A DNA stretch of 64,000 nt from Argopecten irradians (taxonomy: Eukaryota > Mollusca > Bivalvia > Pectinida > Pectinidae): positions 21,286,828 through 21,350,827 of the forward strand of contig NC_091141.1 of NCBI RefSeq assembly GCF_041381155.1, in the 5' to 3' direction. Each line of letters opens with the position of its first letter. Position 1 is the stretch's first letter. Positions 36,801-44,173 of this stretch are shown in pieces. The notes below the pieces were generated by a model, which ran no database searches, was not told where the DNA came from, and saw nothing but the letters and a program-made list of their open reading frames with translations. Both the position numbers and the translations under genes were made by a program.

Positions 36801-39800
36801 CCAACCAGGGTAGCTTTATTGAAATCAGGCGCATTTTGCACTAAAAAATCCTGAAATTCTAATGCTTTTACCTATTCATTATCAAAGTTGATATTTTGAA
36901 TCTAAATCTCAATATGAATTTCCAAATTCATATCATGGTTATCTAGGAATAATTACCTGTCAGAAAACATTTTTACTTTTGAAATTCATAATTAGCCAGC
37001 CAATCAGCGGCCGGGTTAAAATTCTATCCTGGGCTCAAGGGGCCATTTCGAAGGTCTTTTTTTATTTAGTTGGTTGATCCCTAAAGACTTTAAACGTTTA
37101 TGTTGTAGTTCATTTTAATCCCTGTTTATTGCCATGCCTTAGTAATAAGTTACAGTGTTACATTTGTGTGTCAAATGTTCCAGTGTATTTGATCATCATG
37201 TATGTATAATTTGATTAGTAGGTCTTCTAGTAGATTTTTGTATCGAACCACACATAACTTCTTTTATGATAAATCTATTTTATTTGATAATTGCAGTTAG
37301 TTTGGATTAGTGATATCAGTCTTTTATCGTCTTTGGGATACAATGTTGTTTGTCAAGATTTCCATTATTAATCCCCTGCCGGTAAAACCGGGGGACTCTA
37401 TAGTGTTTTTTCCCGTCTGTCTGTCTGTCTAGATCTGTTTGTCCGGATTTTACAGATGATAATTAGAAAAAAAAATACTGATTTTGATCAAACTTCATAT
37501 GGGGAAAATAAAGCTTAGGTTTGAATTTGGGATAAAAAGTTCAACAACAAAGCTTACTGTTACTAAAAACAGAATGTTAGAAAAAAATTCACTTCCAGAC
37601 GATAACTTGAGAAAACATCAACGGATTTTGATAAAATTTCACACAATCGTAGCACATGAGAAAAAGAGAATTGGGATTGAATTGGGATCAAAAGGTCAAC
37701 TACAAAGGTTACTGTTACTAAAAATTGATTGTTTCACAAATTTTAGTGTCCGAATGAGAACACGTCAACGGAATTTGTTCAAACATTATACAATGGTTAC
37801 ATAGGAGAAAACATAGCAAGGGATTGAACTTAGGGGTCAAAAGGTCACTGTTACTAACAAAAATTTGTTTCATAAATTTTCGTTTGCAGACGAAAACCTG
37901 AAACAGAATTTGGTCAAACTTCATACAACGATAGCATAACTAAGCAATAATAACTGGCCATATATTAAAAACAAATAATTGACGGCAGGGGACGTGTGTT
38001 GCTTACTGTAAGCTTGTTTTACTTGATTTTATTTTGATATTGCCATCATAATTTGATTTTATTTTGATATTGCCATCATTTTCATATATAGAAATTCTTT
38101 AACATGATTTGTTCTTCTCAAATATCTGATAAAATTTTTACATCTTTAATTGTTAAAGTTGTATTTCTTGTAATTTTCACCGTCACAAACTGTCTTACTG
38201 ACATACAATGTTTGAGTATGTATGGTTACATATGATGGTTCAGATCCATAAAAGCACCAATATACTATTAAAATATCGGTAAATGTCGCATGAAATATCA
38301 CACGTTTTAAAAGAACCGCCACAGTCAACGCTATGTTTCAAACTTTCGGGTAATATCGGAAAACCAGGTTGCATTACGTGACCGACATCGGCATACCGAC
38401 ATACCCGTATAGATCGGAACCTCCCTGAGCCGTATCACGTGGTCAATATCGGCAATACCCGTACAGATCGGTATAGATCGGATCAGTACGGATACTTCCG
38501 AGCTATTTTAAACGTATACATGTTTATAATCAATATTTTAATTGAATTATTTTAGTAACTTTGCGAATACGAACTTTATCATAGTCGATAAATATCAAAA
38601 GTTCCAAACTTAGAGAGGCGGAGAAAAATATGTAGAACACTTTAAAACTTTTTCAGTGCCATAAATACAACAAGTCACAGACCATACAACTTTAAAAGCT
38701 TACCATACATAAGGGAGTTCCAGAACAGCTATTAATTGTACTTAAGCCGTGGAACACCTCCATAGAATTAGGATAGCTCGACATCAACTGTTAATATGAT
38801 GTGGGAGCATGTGAGAAAAATGTTAAAACATTGATGTTTAAAAATGTCATGTTTTAATTACTTTAATACCTTTAACTCATTTCAGTTTCGGTAAATCCCG
38901 CAGAGATTTAGGTATCGATGTTTTGTGAAAATTGTGTGTTCAGCATTGTACCCACGTGTCATCTAAAAGCTTTTCAATGTCACGTTGAGAAAATTTACAC
39001 TAAATGTGAACATTGAACATTGTCTCTGTGTATTTGTAATATGTCTTATTTTTTTCATTTTCAGAATTGTCCTGCTGGGGTAAGTTAACCTTTCACAACG
39101 TAATCATAGTATTTCATAAGTTCACCAAAATGATAAAGCCAAGGGAAAGAAGTAGCAATCACTATGGGAATGACTTATTGTTACAAAACGTTATGGCTAC
39201 AATGTGAACTTTATTGATAAGAAATTAAACTGAAGAGATTACGATAATTCCTGATATCTGAGTTCACTTATAAACGCGAATCTGGATTAACTGAAAGTGA
39301 ATATTTTGTTATTATCAATGTCATAGACAGTCGTTACATTATATATTTATCTTCTTTCAGTTCCGAAAACGAGACGCACCTAAAGTAAGTATTTTCCATT
39401 GATATTTCTTTAAAAATATGAGGCAACTAAATCTCATATTTACCTATAAACTTTTCGGCTTAATCTTAATTGGGCAATACACATTAGGATTGAATTTGGG
39501 GTCAAAAGGTCAATTACAAAGGATATTGTTACAAAAAAACTGATTGTTAAAACAAATTTTAGTTTCCGGATAATAACTTGAGAACACATCACCGGAATTG
39601 GTTCAATCTTTATACAATGACTAAGCAATAACAATAACATGCCATAAAGTAGAACATGTAATTGACGGCAAGGGACGTGTGTTGCTTGCAACACTTACTG
39701 TAAACTTGTTAAATTGTAACTTACATATAAATGACATCTACTACATAAATTCAGGAATAGTAAAATTTAAACGTATGTAAATATAAATATAGATTAGTAG

Positions 39801-40789
39801 AATCATATACAAGTGTTTGGAACCATGTGTTAAGGAAGAGTAATATTAACACCCTCAACAAATCTAGGAAAATTTCAGGTCAGGGCTTATGTGCTCCATT
39901 TAATAGAGACTCAATGATGTTACCTGTAATGATATTGATCGTTTAACATCTCTTGATAAACATAGTTAACATCACTTGATATAATTAGTTATAGTTAATA
40001 TCCCTTGATATAAAAAGTTATATTATATAAATAGTTATAGTTTAACATCTCTTGATATAAATAGTTATAATTTAATATTTCATGATACAAATTGTTATAG
40101 TTTAACAGCTCTTAATATGAACAATTAAAGTTTAACATTTCTAGATAAAAATAATTATGGCTAACATATCTTGATATGAATAGTTATAGGTAATATCTCT
40201 TGATATAAATAGTTATAGTTAAACATCTCATGACGTAAATAGTTATAGTTAAACATCTCATGACGTAAATAGTTATAGTTAAATATCTCATGACGTAAAT
40301 AGTTATAGTTAAACATCTCATGACGTAAATAGTTATAGTTAAATATCTCATGACGTAAATAGTTATAGTTAAACATCTCATGACGTAAATAGTTATAGTT
40401 TAACAGATCGTGATATAAATAGTTATAGCTAACATCTCTTGATATAAATAGTTATAGTTAATATCTCGTGATATAATTAGTTATAGTGAAACATGTGATG
40501 CAAAGAGTTATAGTTAAACATCTCATGACGTAAATAGTTATAGTTTAACAGATCGTGATGTAAATAGTTATAGCTAACATCTCTTGATATAAATAGTAAC
40601 AGAGACATGCATTCATTTCCACAGCTGACAGACAGCACTGCTGATATTAAACAACCTAGACGGAAAGAAATGATGAATATTTTACGTCGTTGGCTAAGGT
40701 CGTACTTGGACCAGAAGCACGACATTGTGGTGGACTATATGCCGAGGCGGATACTTCTCGGCGGAAGTAAACAAACCTCTCGTCGGTGA
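18811..40789 (+). CDS. Micro-exon gene for a secreted, prohormone-like protein (ten exons, about 130 residues)
   Basis: Ten exons join without a stop: 18811-18892, 30295-30356, 32275-32286, 33853-33861, 35036-35038, 35437-35445, 36014-36025, 39065-39079, 39361-39384 and 40625-40789. The first junction is phase 1; all later ones are phase 0. Seven internal exons are 3-24 nt long. The product has a signal peptide (residues 1-23), an acidic stretch, Lys-Lys, a Cys-x6-Cys loop, Arg-Lys-Arg, and a basic tail with three Arg-Arg sites and a final Arg-Arg. This is the arrangement of a secreted precursor cut by furin or prohormone convertases. The loop has the ring size, and a Pro at the fourth ring position, seen in allatostatin-C peptides, but the flanks do not match, so I assign no family. 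The symmetric micro-exons recall micro-exon genes of schistosomes; that is analogy only. Confidence 0.72.
18926..19093. mobile_element. Foldback (MITE-like) element in intron 1
   Basis: CCGTACTTATGATCTTGCCA at the left is the near-exact inverse of TGGCAAGATCACAAGTACGG at the right. The arms continue through ACTTTTTACCAT and AGCTGCGA to about 70 nt each. It starts 33 nt after the donor of exon 1. Confidence 0.85.
19094..20019. other. Intronic, nothing recognised
   Basis: AT-rich intron sequence without open frames, exon-like signals or repeats of note. Confidence 0.5.
20020..20680 (+). repeat. 35-bp minisatellite
   Basis: About 18 units of TATTAGTAATGTTCGTAACT plus GACAGGATATTCTGG are present. 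The first units carry TTGGTAAC, later ones TTCGTAAC or TCCGTAAC. The block at 20310-20380 is irregular. Confidence 0.9.
20681..22078. other. Intronic, nothing recognised
   Basis: AT-rich sequence. No exon, RNA gene or repeat family is visible. Confidence 0.5.
22079..22099 (+). repeat. G21 homopolymer
   Basis: Twenty-one consecutive G precede CGGCGGTG. On the plus (transcribed) strand of intron 1 this can form a quadruplex. The exact length is likely to be unreliable in sequencing. Confidence 0.9.
22100..23410. other. Intronic, nothing recognised
   Basis: Two overlapping plus-strand frames at 22987-23277 are AT-rich and unrecognised. No splice-compatible exon is evident. Confidence 0.45.
23411..24196 (+). 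repeat. ~71-bp minisatellite
   Basis: Eleven units start ATGTAACTTTGTACGATAAA, continue GTTCACCGCCACC and end ATTTATACATTATATAAT. The middle alternates between CTCTTCGTTATAC, CCCCTGGTTATAC and other forms, giving sub-families that run in blocks. Confidence 0.92.
24197..26007. other. Intronic, nothing recognised
   Basis: AT-rich unique sequence with no supported feature. Confidence 0.5.
26008..27086 (+). mobile_element. Helentron-like non-autonomous element, family 2, copy 1
   Basis: The 5' end is TTTTTAGCCCACCATC with ATCAGATGGTGGGCT, which folds into a terminal hairpin. A (CCGT)n tract at 26064-26141 follows, then about five units of ~155 bp (GTTATCGCTATTTCTCAGAA; GGTTCCCCTAGGGCCCTAG; AAGATGGCCGCC; GCCATCTTGGATTTTGATAG). 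The 3' end is GATCCCTCTGGGATCTCTTG plus TT, a hairpin next to the terminus. The layout matches HINE/pearl-type Helentron derivatives; that classification is inference. Confidence 0.8.
27087..27590. other. Intronic spacer between elements
   Basis: Unique intron sequence with a minus-strand open frame that carries no recognisable motif. No feature is supported. Confidence 0.45.
27591..28381 (+). mobile_element. Helentron-like element, family 2, copy 2
   Basis: It has the same hairpin 5' end, a shorter (CCGT)n tract, four core units with GGCCGACAGTCGGCCATCTT in place of the copy 1 hairpin, and the same GATCCCTCTGGGATCTCTTG plus TT end. The next element begins at the following base. Confidence 0.8.
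28382..29985 (+). mobile_element. Helentron-like element, family 3
   Basis: The 5' end is AGGTCATCTGACCCGAAG with CCGCCGTCCGTG. About ten core units of 146 bp follow: CTTCTTCTCAAGTTCTACTG, GCTGAAACTTGCATGAAATG, GGTCCCGACAAAGTGTTGTT, GGGTCGATCCGAAATCC, AAGATGGCCGCCACAGCCG, CCATCTTG. The 3' end is AAGGTCCTTGGGCATCTTGTT. There is no coding content. Confidence 0.8.
29986..30294. other. End of intron 1
   Basis: It carries a T-rich run (TTTTTATCATTGTATTTGCTAG) that serves as the polypyrimidine tract and acceptor of exon 2. Confidence 0.6.
30295..30356 (+). CDS. Exon 2: acidic propeptide ending Lys-Lys-Gly
   Basis: The acceptor TTGCTAG is followed by 62 nt. Entered in phase 1, it reads DYMLEEEEEDVLTPIQILKK and G, with no stop, and exits in phase 0 at donor GTAAGT. 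In the phase set by exon 1 it is fully open. It supplies five Glu in a row and a Lys-Lys that would be a convertase site. Confidence 0.78.
30357..31171. other. Intron 2, proximal part
   Basis: AT-rich sequence. Open frames at 30720-31161 have no splice context and are probably chance. Confidence 0.5.
31172..32264 (+). repeat. 56-bp minisatellite carrying CRE sites
   Basis: About 19 units contain CACTAATTAGTGATTGTTGA, CGTCAGTATAAGACATTTGT and ATCCCTGTAATATAAA. About 15 units have an exact TGACGTCA, the palindromic cAMP-response element bound by CREB/ATF proteins. Others have one change (TGACATCA, TGACGCCA, TGACCTCA). The last unit turns from GTGATTGTTGACG into GTGATTGTTAACTTTGCAG, so the array runs straight into the acceptor of exon 3. 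Confidence 0.93.
32275..32286 (+). CDS. Micro-exon 3, 12 nt (QSIM)
   Basis: TTAACTTTGCAG precedes CAGAGTATTATG, and donor GTAAGT follows. Phase 0 in and out. The acceptor is a tandem CAGCAG, so use of the second AG would drop Gln and leave a 9-nt exon. Confidence 0.65.
32453..32458 (+). promoter_or_regulatory. Possible recursive splice site (zero-length exon)
   Basis: TATAATATACAG abuts GTAAGA with no bases between acceptor and donor. This matches the structure of ratcheting sites. The pyrimidine tract before it is modest. Confidence 0.35.
32858..33005 (-). CDS. Candidate minus-strand first exon, unrecognised
   Basis: Read on the minus strand, an ATG at 33005 (MFSVNRHIS) or a second in-frame ATG at 32960 opens MSILNTLKSSFQNSLSQSQG followed by DENLVLDEKTRGVS. 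It reaches donor GTAAAG after 32858, leaving phase 1. GC content and codon use rise clearly within it compared with the intron around it. A cluster of palindromic binding sites lies just upstream at 33058-33094. No downstream exon was found, and the product is not recognised. It would be a gene nested antisense in intron 3. Confidence 0.4.
33058..33094. promoter_or_regulatory. Promoter-like cluster: E-box palindrome, X-box-like site, CRE half-site
   Basis: GTAACACGTGTTAC (33058-33071) is a perfect 14-nt palindrome with a CACGTG E-box. GTTACTATGGAGAT (33067-33080) resembles an RFX X-box with one mismatch. TGACGTA (33088-33094) is a CREB/ATF-type core. All three lie within 37 bp, 50-90 bp upstream of the minus-strand candidate ATG at 33005. 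Confidence 0.4.
33853..33861 (+). CDS. Micro-exon 4, 9 nt (GLR)
   Basis: A good acceptor (TTTCTCTTCACAG) precedes GGTCTACGG and donor GTGAGT. Phase 0 in and out. Confidence 0.68.
33862..35035. other. Intron 4
   Basis: Frames at 34111-34637 are AT-rich and hydrophobic by composition, without splice context. No other feature is called. Confidence 0.5.
35036..35038 (+). CDS. Candidate 3-nt micro-exon 5 (M)
   Basis: A pyrimidine tract (TTCTATTTCCATTTCTTCCC) and acceptor ATTATATAG are followed by ATG and donor GTAAGT. Including it adds one Met in phase 0; skipping it does not disturb the frame. It could instead act as a recursive splicing step. It is the least certain exon of the series. Confidence 0.45.
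35437..35445 (+). CDS. Micro-exon 6, 9 nt (MCL), first cysteine of the loop
   Basis: TGTCTGTCTGCTAACAG precedes ATGTGCCTA and donor GTAAGT. Phase 0 in and out. It carries Cys 1 of the predicted disulfide loop. Confidence 0.7.
36014..36025 (+). CDS. Micro-exon 7, 12 nt (LHPR), loop interior
   Basis: TTTTATTTGTTATTATAG precedes CTACATCCACGA and donor GTAAGT. Phase 0. It contributes only residues between the two cysteines, so skipping it would shrink the ring from six to two residues. Confidence 0.68.
36026..36626. other. Intron 7, first part
   Basis: AT-rich, with a short (TA)n run near 36100. Nothing else is visible. Confidence 0.5.
36627..37081 (+). mobile_element. TA-flanked MITE, copy 1
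   Basis: Terminal inverted repeats are GAGAGCAACCAACTAAATAA at the left and the complement of TTATTTAGTTGGTTGATCCC at the right. TA flanks both ends, suggesting a Tc1/mariner-type target. The body is non-coding (about 455 bp). Copies 2 and 3 lie at 40844 and 42050 in the same orientation. Confidence 0.85.
37372..38018 (+). mobile_element. Helentron-like element, family 4, full copy
   Basis: The 5' hairpin is CCCCTGCCGG with CCGGGGGAC; a CTGT-repeat tract follows. Three to four diverged units of about 140 bp (GGGATTGAATTGGGATCAAA; GGTCAACTACAAAGG; TTACTGTTACTAAAAA) come next, and the 3' end is GACGGCAGGGGACGTGTGTT then TAAGCTTGTT. A 106-codon open frame inside is a by-product. Confidence 0.7.
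38019..39064. other. Intron 7, distal part
   Basis: A GC-richer block at about 38370-38490 contains a local duplication (CACGTGGTCAATATCGG, CGTGACCGACATCGG, then ACCCGTAxAGATCGG twice). The last 20 nt (TCTTATTTTTTTCATTTTCAG) form the acceptor of exon 8. Confidence 0.5.
39065..39079 (+). CDS. Micro-exon 8, 15 nt (NCPAG), second cysteine
   Basis: A very strong pyrimidine tract and TTTTCAG precede AATTGTCCTGCTGGG and donor GTAAGT. Phase 0. It carries Cys 2 of the predicted loop. The string NCPxG also occurs in vasopressin-type peptides, but ring size differs and no neurophysin follows, so homology is not claimed. Confidence 0.72.
39361..39384 (+). CDS. Micro-exon 9, 24 nt (FRKRDAPK), convertase site
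   Basis: TTTATCTTCTTTCAG precedes the exon and donor GTAAGT follows. Phase 0. It encodes Arg-Lys-Arg, a furin/prohormone-convertase motif, placed right after the Cys loop. Confidence 0.75.
39457..39710 (+). mobile_element. Helentron-like family 4, 5'-truncated copy
   Basis: It matches the last one and a half units and 3' end of the element at 37372 (GGATTGAATTTGGGGTCAAA; GGGACGTGTGTTGCTT; TAAACTTGTT). The 5' hairpin is missing. Confidence 0.65.
39930..40605 (+). repeat. 30-bp minisatellite with TGACGTAA sites
   Basis: The degenerate early part reads TTGATATAAATAGTTATAGT. From 40220 the units become ATGACGTAAATAGTTATAGT plus TAAACATCTC, about seven of them with TGACGTAA, a CREB/ATF-type core. 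The array stops about 20 bp before the acceptor of exon 10. Repetitive minus-strand open frames here are artefacts of the period being a multiple of three. Confidence 0.9.
40625..40789 (+). CDS. Exon 10: basic C-terminal propeptide with stop
   Basis: CATTCATTTCCACAG precedes the exon. In phase 0 it reads LTDSTADIKQPRRKEMMNIL, RRWLRSYLDQKHDIVVDYMP and RRILLGGSKQTSRR, then TGA. Three Arg-Arg sites and a terminal Arg-Arg would free fragments such as WLRSYLDQKHDIVVDYMP. A weak donor (CAG/GTACTT) follows 3 nt after the stop, which would place a 3' UTR intron there. Other weak donors inside (GTAAAC at 40767, GTGACA at 40786) would change the C-terminus. Confidence 0.75.
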   Translation: MTDSTADIKQPRRKEMMNILRRWLRSYLDQKHDIVVDYMPRRILLGGSKQTSRR

Positions 40790-40843
40790 CAGGTACTTAA
40801 CATTCGATCTATTGAACTTTTTACAAGCATGAATTTGGTCTTA

Positions 40844-41316
40844 GAGAGCAACCAACTAAATAATTTTACATAGACCACAGTGTTAAACTTTGTTAAAATT
40901 TTGTACTGTATTATTAAAACAAAGGAATATTAGTTAGTTATTGTGTTCTATAATTAAAGTCTAGGTGCTCATATAACACTAGATAGAAAAAAAAAGTTTG
41001 GGTCCTTCTTAAATCCTGAAATTGAAACCAGGGTAGCTTTATTGAAATCAGGCGCATTTTGCACTAAAAAATCCTGAAATTCTAATGCTTTTACCTATTC
41101 ATTATCAAAATTGATATTTTGAACCTAAATCTCAATATGAATTTCCAAATTCATATCATGGTTATCTAGGAATAATTACCTGTCAGAAAACATTTTTACT
41201 TTTGAAATTCATAATTAGCCAGCCAATCAGCGGCCGGGTTAAAATTCTATCCTGGGCTCAATCTTGTATACACAGTGGCCATTTCGAAGGTCTTTTTTAT
41301 TTAGTTGGTTGTTCCC
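40844..41316 (+). mobile_element. TA-flanked MITE, copy 2
   Basis: It has the same inverted ends (GAGAGCAACC...GGTTGTTCCC) and TA flanks as copy 1, with about 95 percent similar body by eye. Its right end supplies a T-rich stretch and a TATAG that could act as a splice acceptor for the open segment that follows. Confidence 0.85.
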
Positions 41317-41321
41317 TATAG

Positions 41322-41464
41322 CAGAAATTAAAATTCCAATACTCACCTATGATGTAAAGTGTATTTCGGCTGTATGTCAAATCTGTAATACAAACTTAAT
41401 CGGTCAAGTGGTTTGTCCAGGACAGGGCTTCACCTTCGGACAGTCATTCGCGGAGCAATTATGA
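41322..41464 (+). CDS. Candidate alternative 3' exon, Cys-containing, unrecognised
   Basis: After acceptor CCCTATAG, phase-1 entry gives 46 open codons to TGA: EIKIPILTYDVKCISAVCQI, CNTNLIGQVVCPGQGFTFGQ and SFAEQL. Cysteines are spaced Cys-x4-Cys-x2-Cys-x9-Cys. A phase-1 donor (GTAAAC at 40767) exists inside exon 10. The minus strand also offers a 36-nt exon-like segment at 41347-41382, so strand is uncertain. It lies between two MITE copies and may be transposon sequence instead. Confidence 0.3.
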
Positions 41465-42049
41465 AAACATGAAATATTGAACTTACACACTGTGTTGATC
41501 AATGGCAAATTATGTATTAAATATTGAAATAGTATTAATGTTGTTTAAGTTAATTATTGGTTACATCATTAAACTTTCTGAATATAATGAAAAAATAGGA
41601 AAAGTCCCCAGCCAAGGGGAGATAATCCATTACATAAGCAGGTACCCCTATAATATAGAAAATGTCAAGATTTTGGAAGAAAACCAGATATACCAAACCT
41701 TTTACATATTCAAATTTACCAGGAACATGGTTCCAAAGCCTTTCTGTTTAAAATAAACAAATTAAATAAAGATCAAACCTGTAATGAGCACAAAAGATGC
41801 ATGTCTTTGTCCATGACTGGAATCTGTGCAGCCAACACATAGTTCCGGAAATCTTGAATGACCCTGAAACACCATTAATATGTTTCATTAACAGAAAAAA
41901 ATATTCACAAAATGGTATTTTTCTTCATTATAACATAAAATGCATACTTTTAATAAACTAATTAGCCCTAATATTACAATTAATCAGTACAAGTAGTTAA
42001 ATTGGCTTACCTGAGATGAACTCTTTTACTTCCGGTTGCGTTCGCTATA
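41465..42049. other. Spacer between MITE copies
   Basis: An AT-rich 84-codon frame (41502-41756) is present but unrecognised. Nothing else is supported. Confidence 0.4.
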
Positions 42050-42517
42050 GAGAGCAACCAACTAAATAATTTTACAAAGACCACAGTGTTAAACTTTGTT
42101 AAAGTTTTGTACTGTATTATTAAAACAAAGGAATATTAGTTAGCTATTGTGTTCTATAATTAAAGTCTAGGTGCTCATATAACACTAGATAGAAAAAAAG
42201 CTTGGGTCCTTCTGCTCAAACTCCAACCAGGGTAGCTTTATTGAAATCAGGCGCATTTTGCAATAAAAAAATCCTGAAATTCAAATGTTTTTACCTATTC
42301 ATGATCAAAATTAATATTTTGAACCTAAATCTCAATATGAATTTCCAAATTCATATCATGGTTATCTAGGAATAATTACATGTCAGAAAACATTTTTTCT
42401 TTTGAAATTCATAATTAGCCAGCCAATCAGCGGCCGGGTTAAAATTCTATCCTGGGCTCAATCTTGTATACACAGGGGCCATTTCGAAGGTCTTTTTTTA
42501 TTTAGTTGGTTGTTCCC
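42050..42517 (+). mobile_element. TA-flanked MITE, copy 3
   Basis: Same ends and body as copies 1 and 2. TA is present at the left; the right end passes directly into the next element at TTCCC/TTTTACCC. Confidence 0.85.
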
Positions 42518-43054
42518 TTTTACCCTACCAACATCAGATGGTGGGCAATTCAAATCGCCTTTCGTCCGTGGTCCATCCGTAAACAATTCTTATTTCCGCT
42601 ATTTCTCAGAAACTACTCAAGGGATCTTTCATTTATTTTCAATTTATTGGTTTCCCTAGGATCCAAGATGTGCACTGCATTTTGGGATTGATCCGTGAAC
42701 ACGATGGCTGACAGGCAGCCATCTTGGATTTTGATAGTGAAGTTTGTTACCGCTATTTCACAGAATGTACTTAAGGGATCTGTCTCAAATTTCATAAGTA
42801 GTTTCCCCTAGGACCCTAGTTGTGCATATTTCAATTTGGAACCGGTCGGTTAACAAGATTGACAACAGGACACCATTTTGGATTCTGATAATTGAAGTCT
42901 GTTACCGCTATTTGTCAGTACTGAAGGGATGCTTTTCAAATTTCGTATATAGTTTGTAGTAGAAGTTTAAAAAGCGCAGAAAATATCCCTCTTACCATTG
43001 TTAGACATCAACCATTCTTTGGTGGGCACCAAGATCACTCTGGGATCTCTTGTT
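42518..43054 (+). mobile_element. Helentron-like element, family 2, copy 3
   Basis: The 5' end TTTTACCCTACCAACATC with AGATGGTGGGC is a mutated version of the family-2 hairpin. There is no long (CCGT)n tract, about three core units, and the 3' end is GATCACTCTGGGATCTCTTG plus TT. It sits flush against MITE copy 3. Confidence 0.75.
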
Positions 43055-44173
43055 AAACAAATGTGCATGTGTAGGTAATTTTAAACGGGTAACGCAAACG
43101 TTGATTCTAATAATGACTTTTTCATGCATGCCTTTTGGATACTTGATAGTTTTTTCCCAATTAAGTAATTTCCGCATGTATTGTTTTCGATTCCATTAAT
43201 AATACATAGCAAGTCCCTATTGGATGATGCTCAATAAATATCCGTAATTTGATTCACAGAATGTAAACAATGTTGTAATATGACAGTATGTGCGTGTTTC
43301 CCTATATTACTAGGGGGTGGATTTGTTGGGACGGGATCATTGTTTTAATTACATATGTCATTTTCAGCTCTGACAAAAACATATTTATTTCGTATTTCTC
43401 AATCAATAATAATTTTGTATCGTTCTATCATCCGCATCTAAATAATAAAAAAGGAAAGCGGTATTGGTTTAAAGTGAGCCGTACCCAACCCTTGGCCCTC
43501 GTTCCAAATAAAATATGGGGATATAGACAAGTAAAACAAGAATTCATTTATAAAAGCTAACAATATGAATAAGTGTCAGACATGGATGATGTCAGGGGAC
43601 ATAGATTATGTCAGGGGACATGACCGATATTAAAACAAACATTGGGAAACGTCTAATGCATGGGGAAGGTTAGATACAATCGATTTCCCTATATCCCTAG
43701 GTAGCTCTGAAGAACCCATGCCAAGTATTAGCTTTGCTTGGCTTGGCTTTACCAATAACGTGAACGATACGCTTAGTTGGTGCTAAGTCTCGGCATGTGG
43801 CTATTTTCGTGTGTGGAGGTTTTCGTTAAGTCAGTTTTCCAACTGTTCATTGTGTGGTATACTGTTCATCAATAGCCTTATTATGTCGAGATGTATTTTC
43901 GCGGAGATTCAATGGAAGCTGACTCAGCCAAAATGTCCTCCAGTACAGTATAAAACAATCTACCAACCAGCATGCACGAGTTCTCTTGGTTAATTGTACT
44001 TCAAAATACAAGCTGTGAAACAGCCTCTATAACCTTTAAGATGTGTGAAAGTTGGCGAGATATGATTATTTTCAGATTTTCGTTTAATATTTGATAGAAG
44101 TTTTCAAGGAAGCCACTAACCCAGACTACAGATAGGACAATACCTTATATGAATATCCCTTTGTCTATTACAG
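43055..44173. other. Distal intron, nothing firm
   Basis: A short direct duplication (GATGTCAGGGGACAT, twice) lies near 43590-43622. Open frames at 43288 and 43811 are unrecognised. The end (CCCTTTGTCTATTACAG) is a good acceptor. Confidence 0.5.

Noticed and set aside
39065..39079. Vasopressin/oxytocin-type hormone from NCPxG
   Set aside because: That family needs Cys-x4-Cys and a neurophysin domain with many cysteines. Here the ring is Cys-x6-Cys, the Gly is followed by Phe and not a basic pair, and no neurophysin follows.
40161..40381. Minus-strand frames repeating FNYNYLRHEM and RCLTITIYVM
   Set aside because: The 30-bp period is a multiple of three, so any open unit stays open. Two overlapping frames exist at once and no splice or start context supports either.
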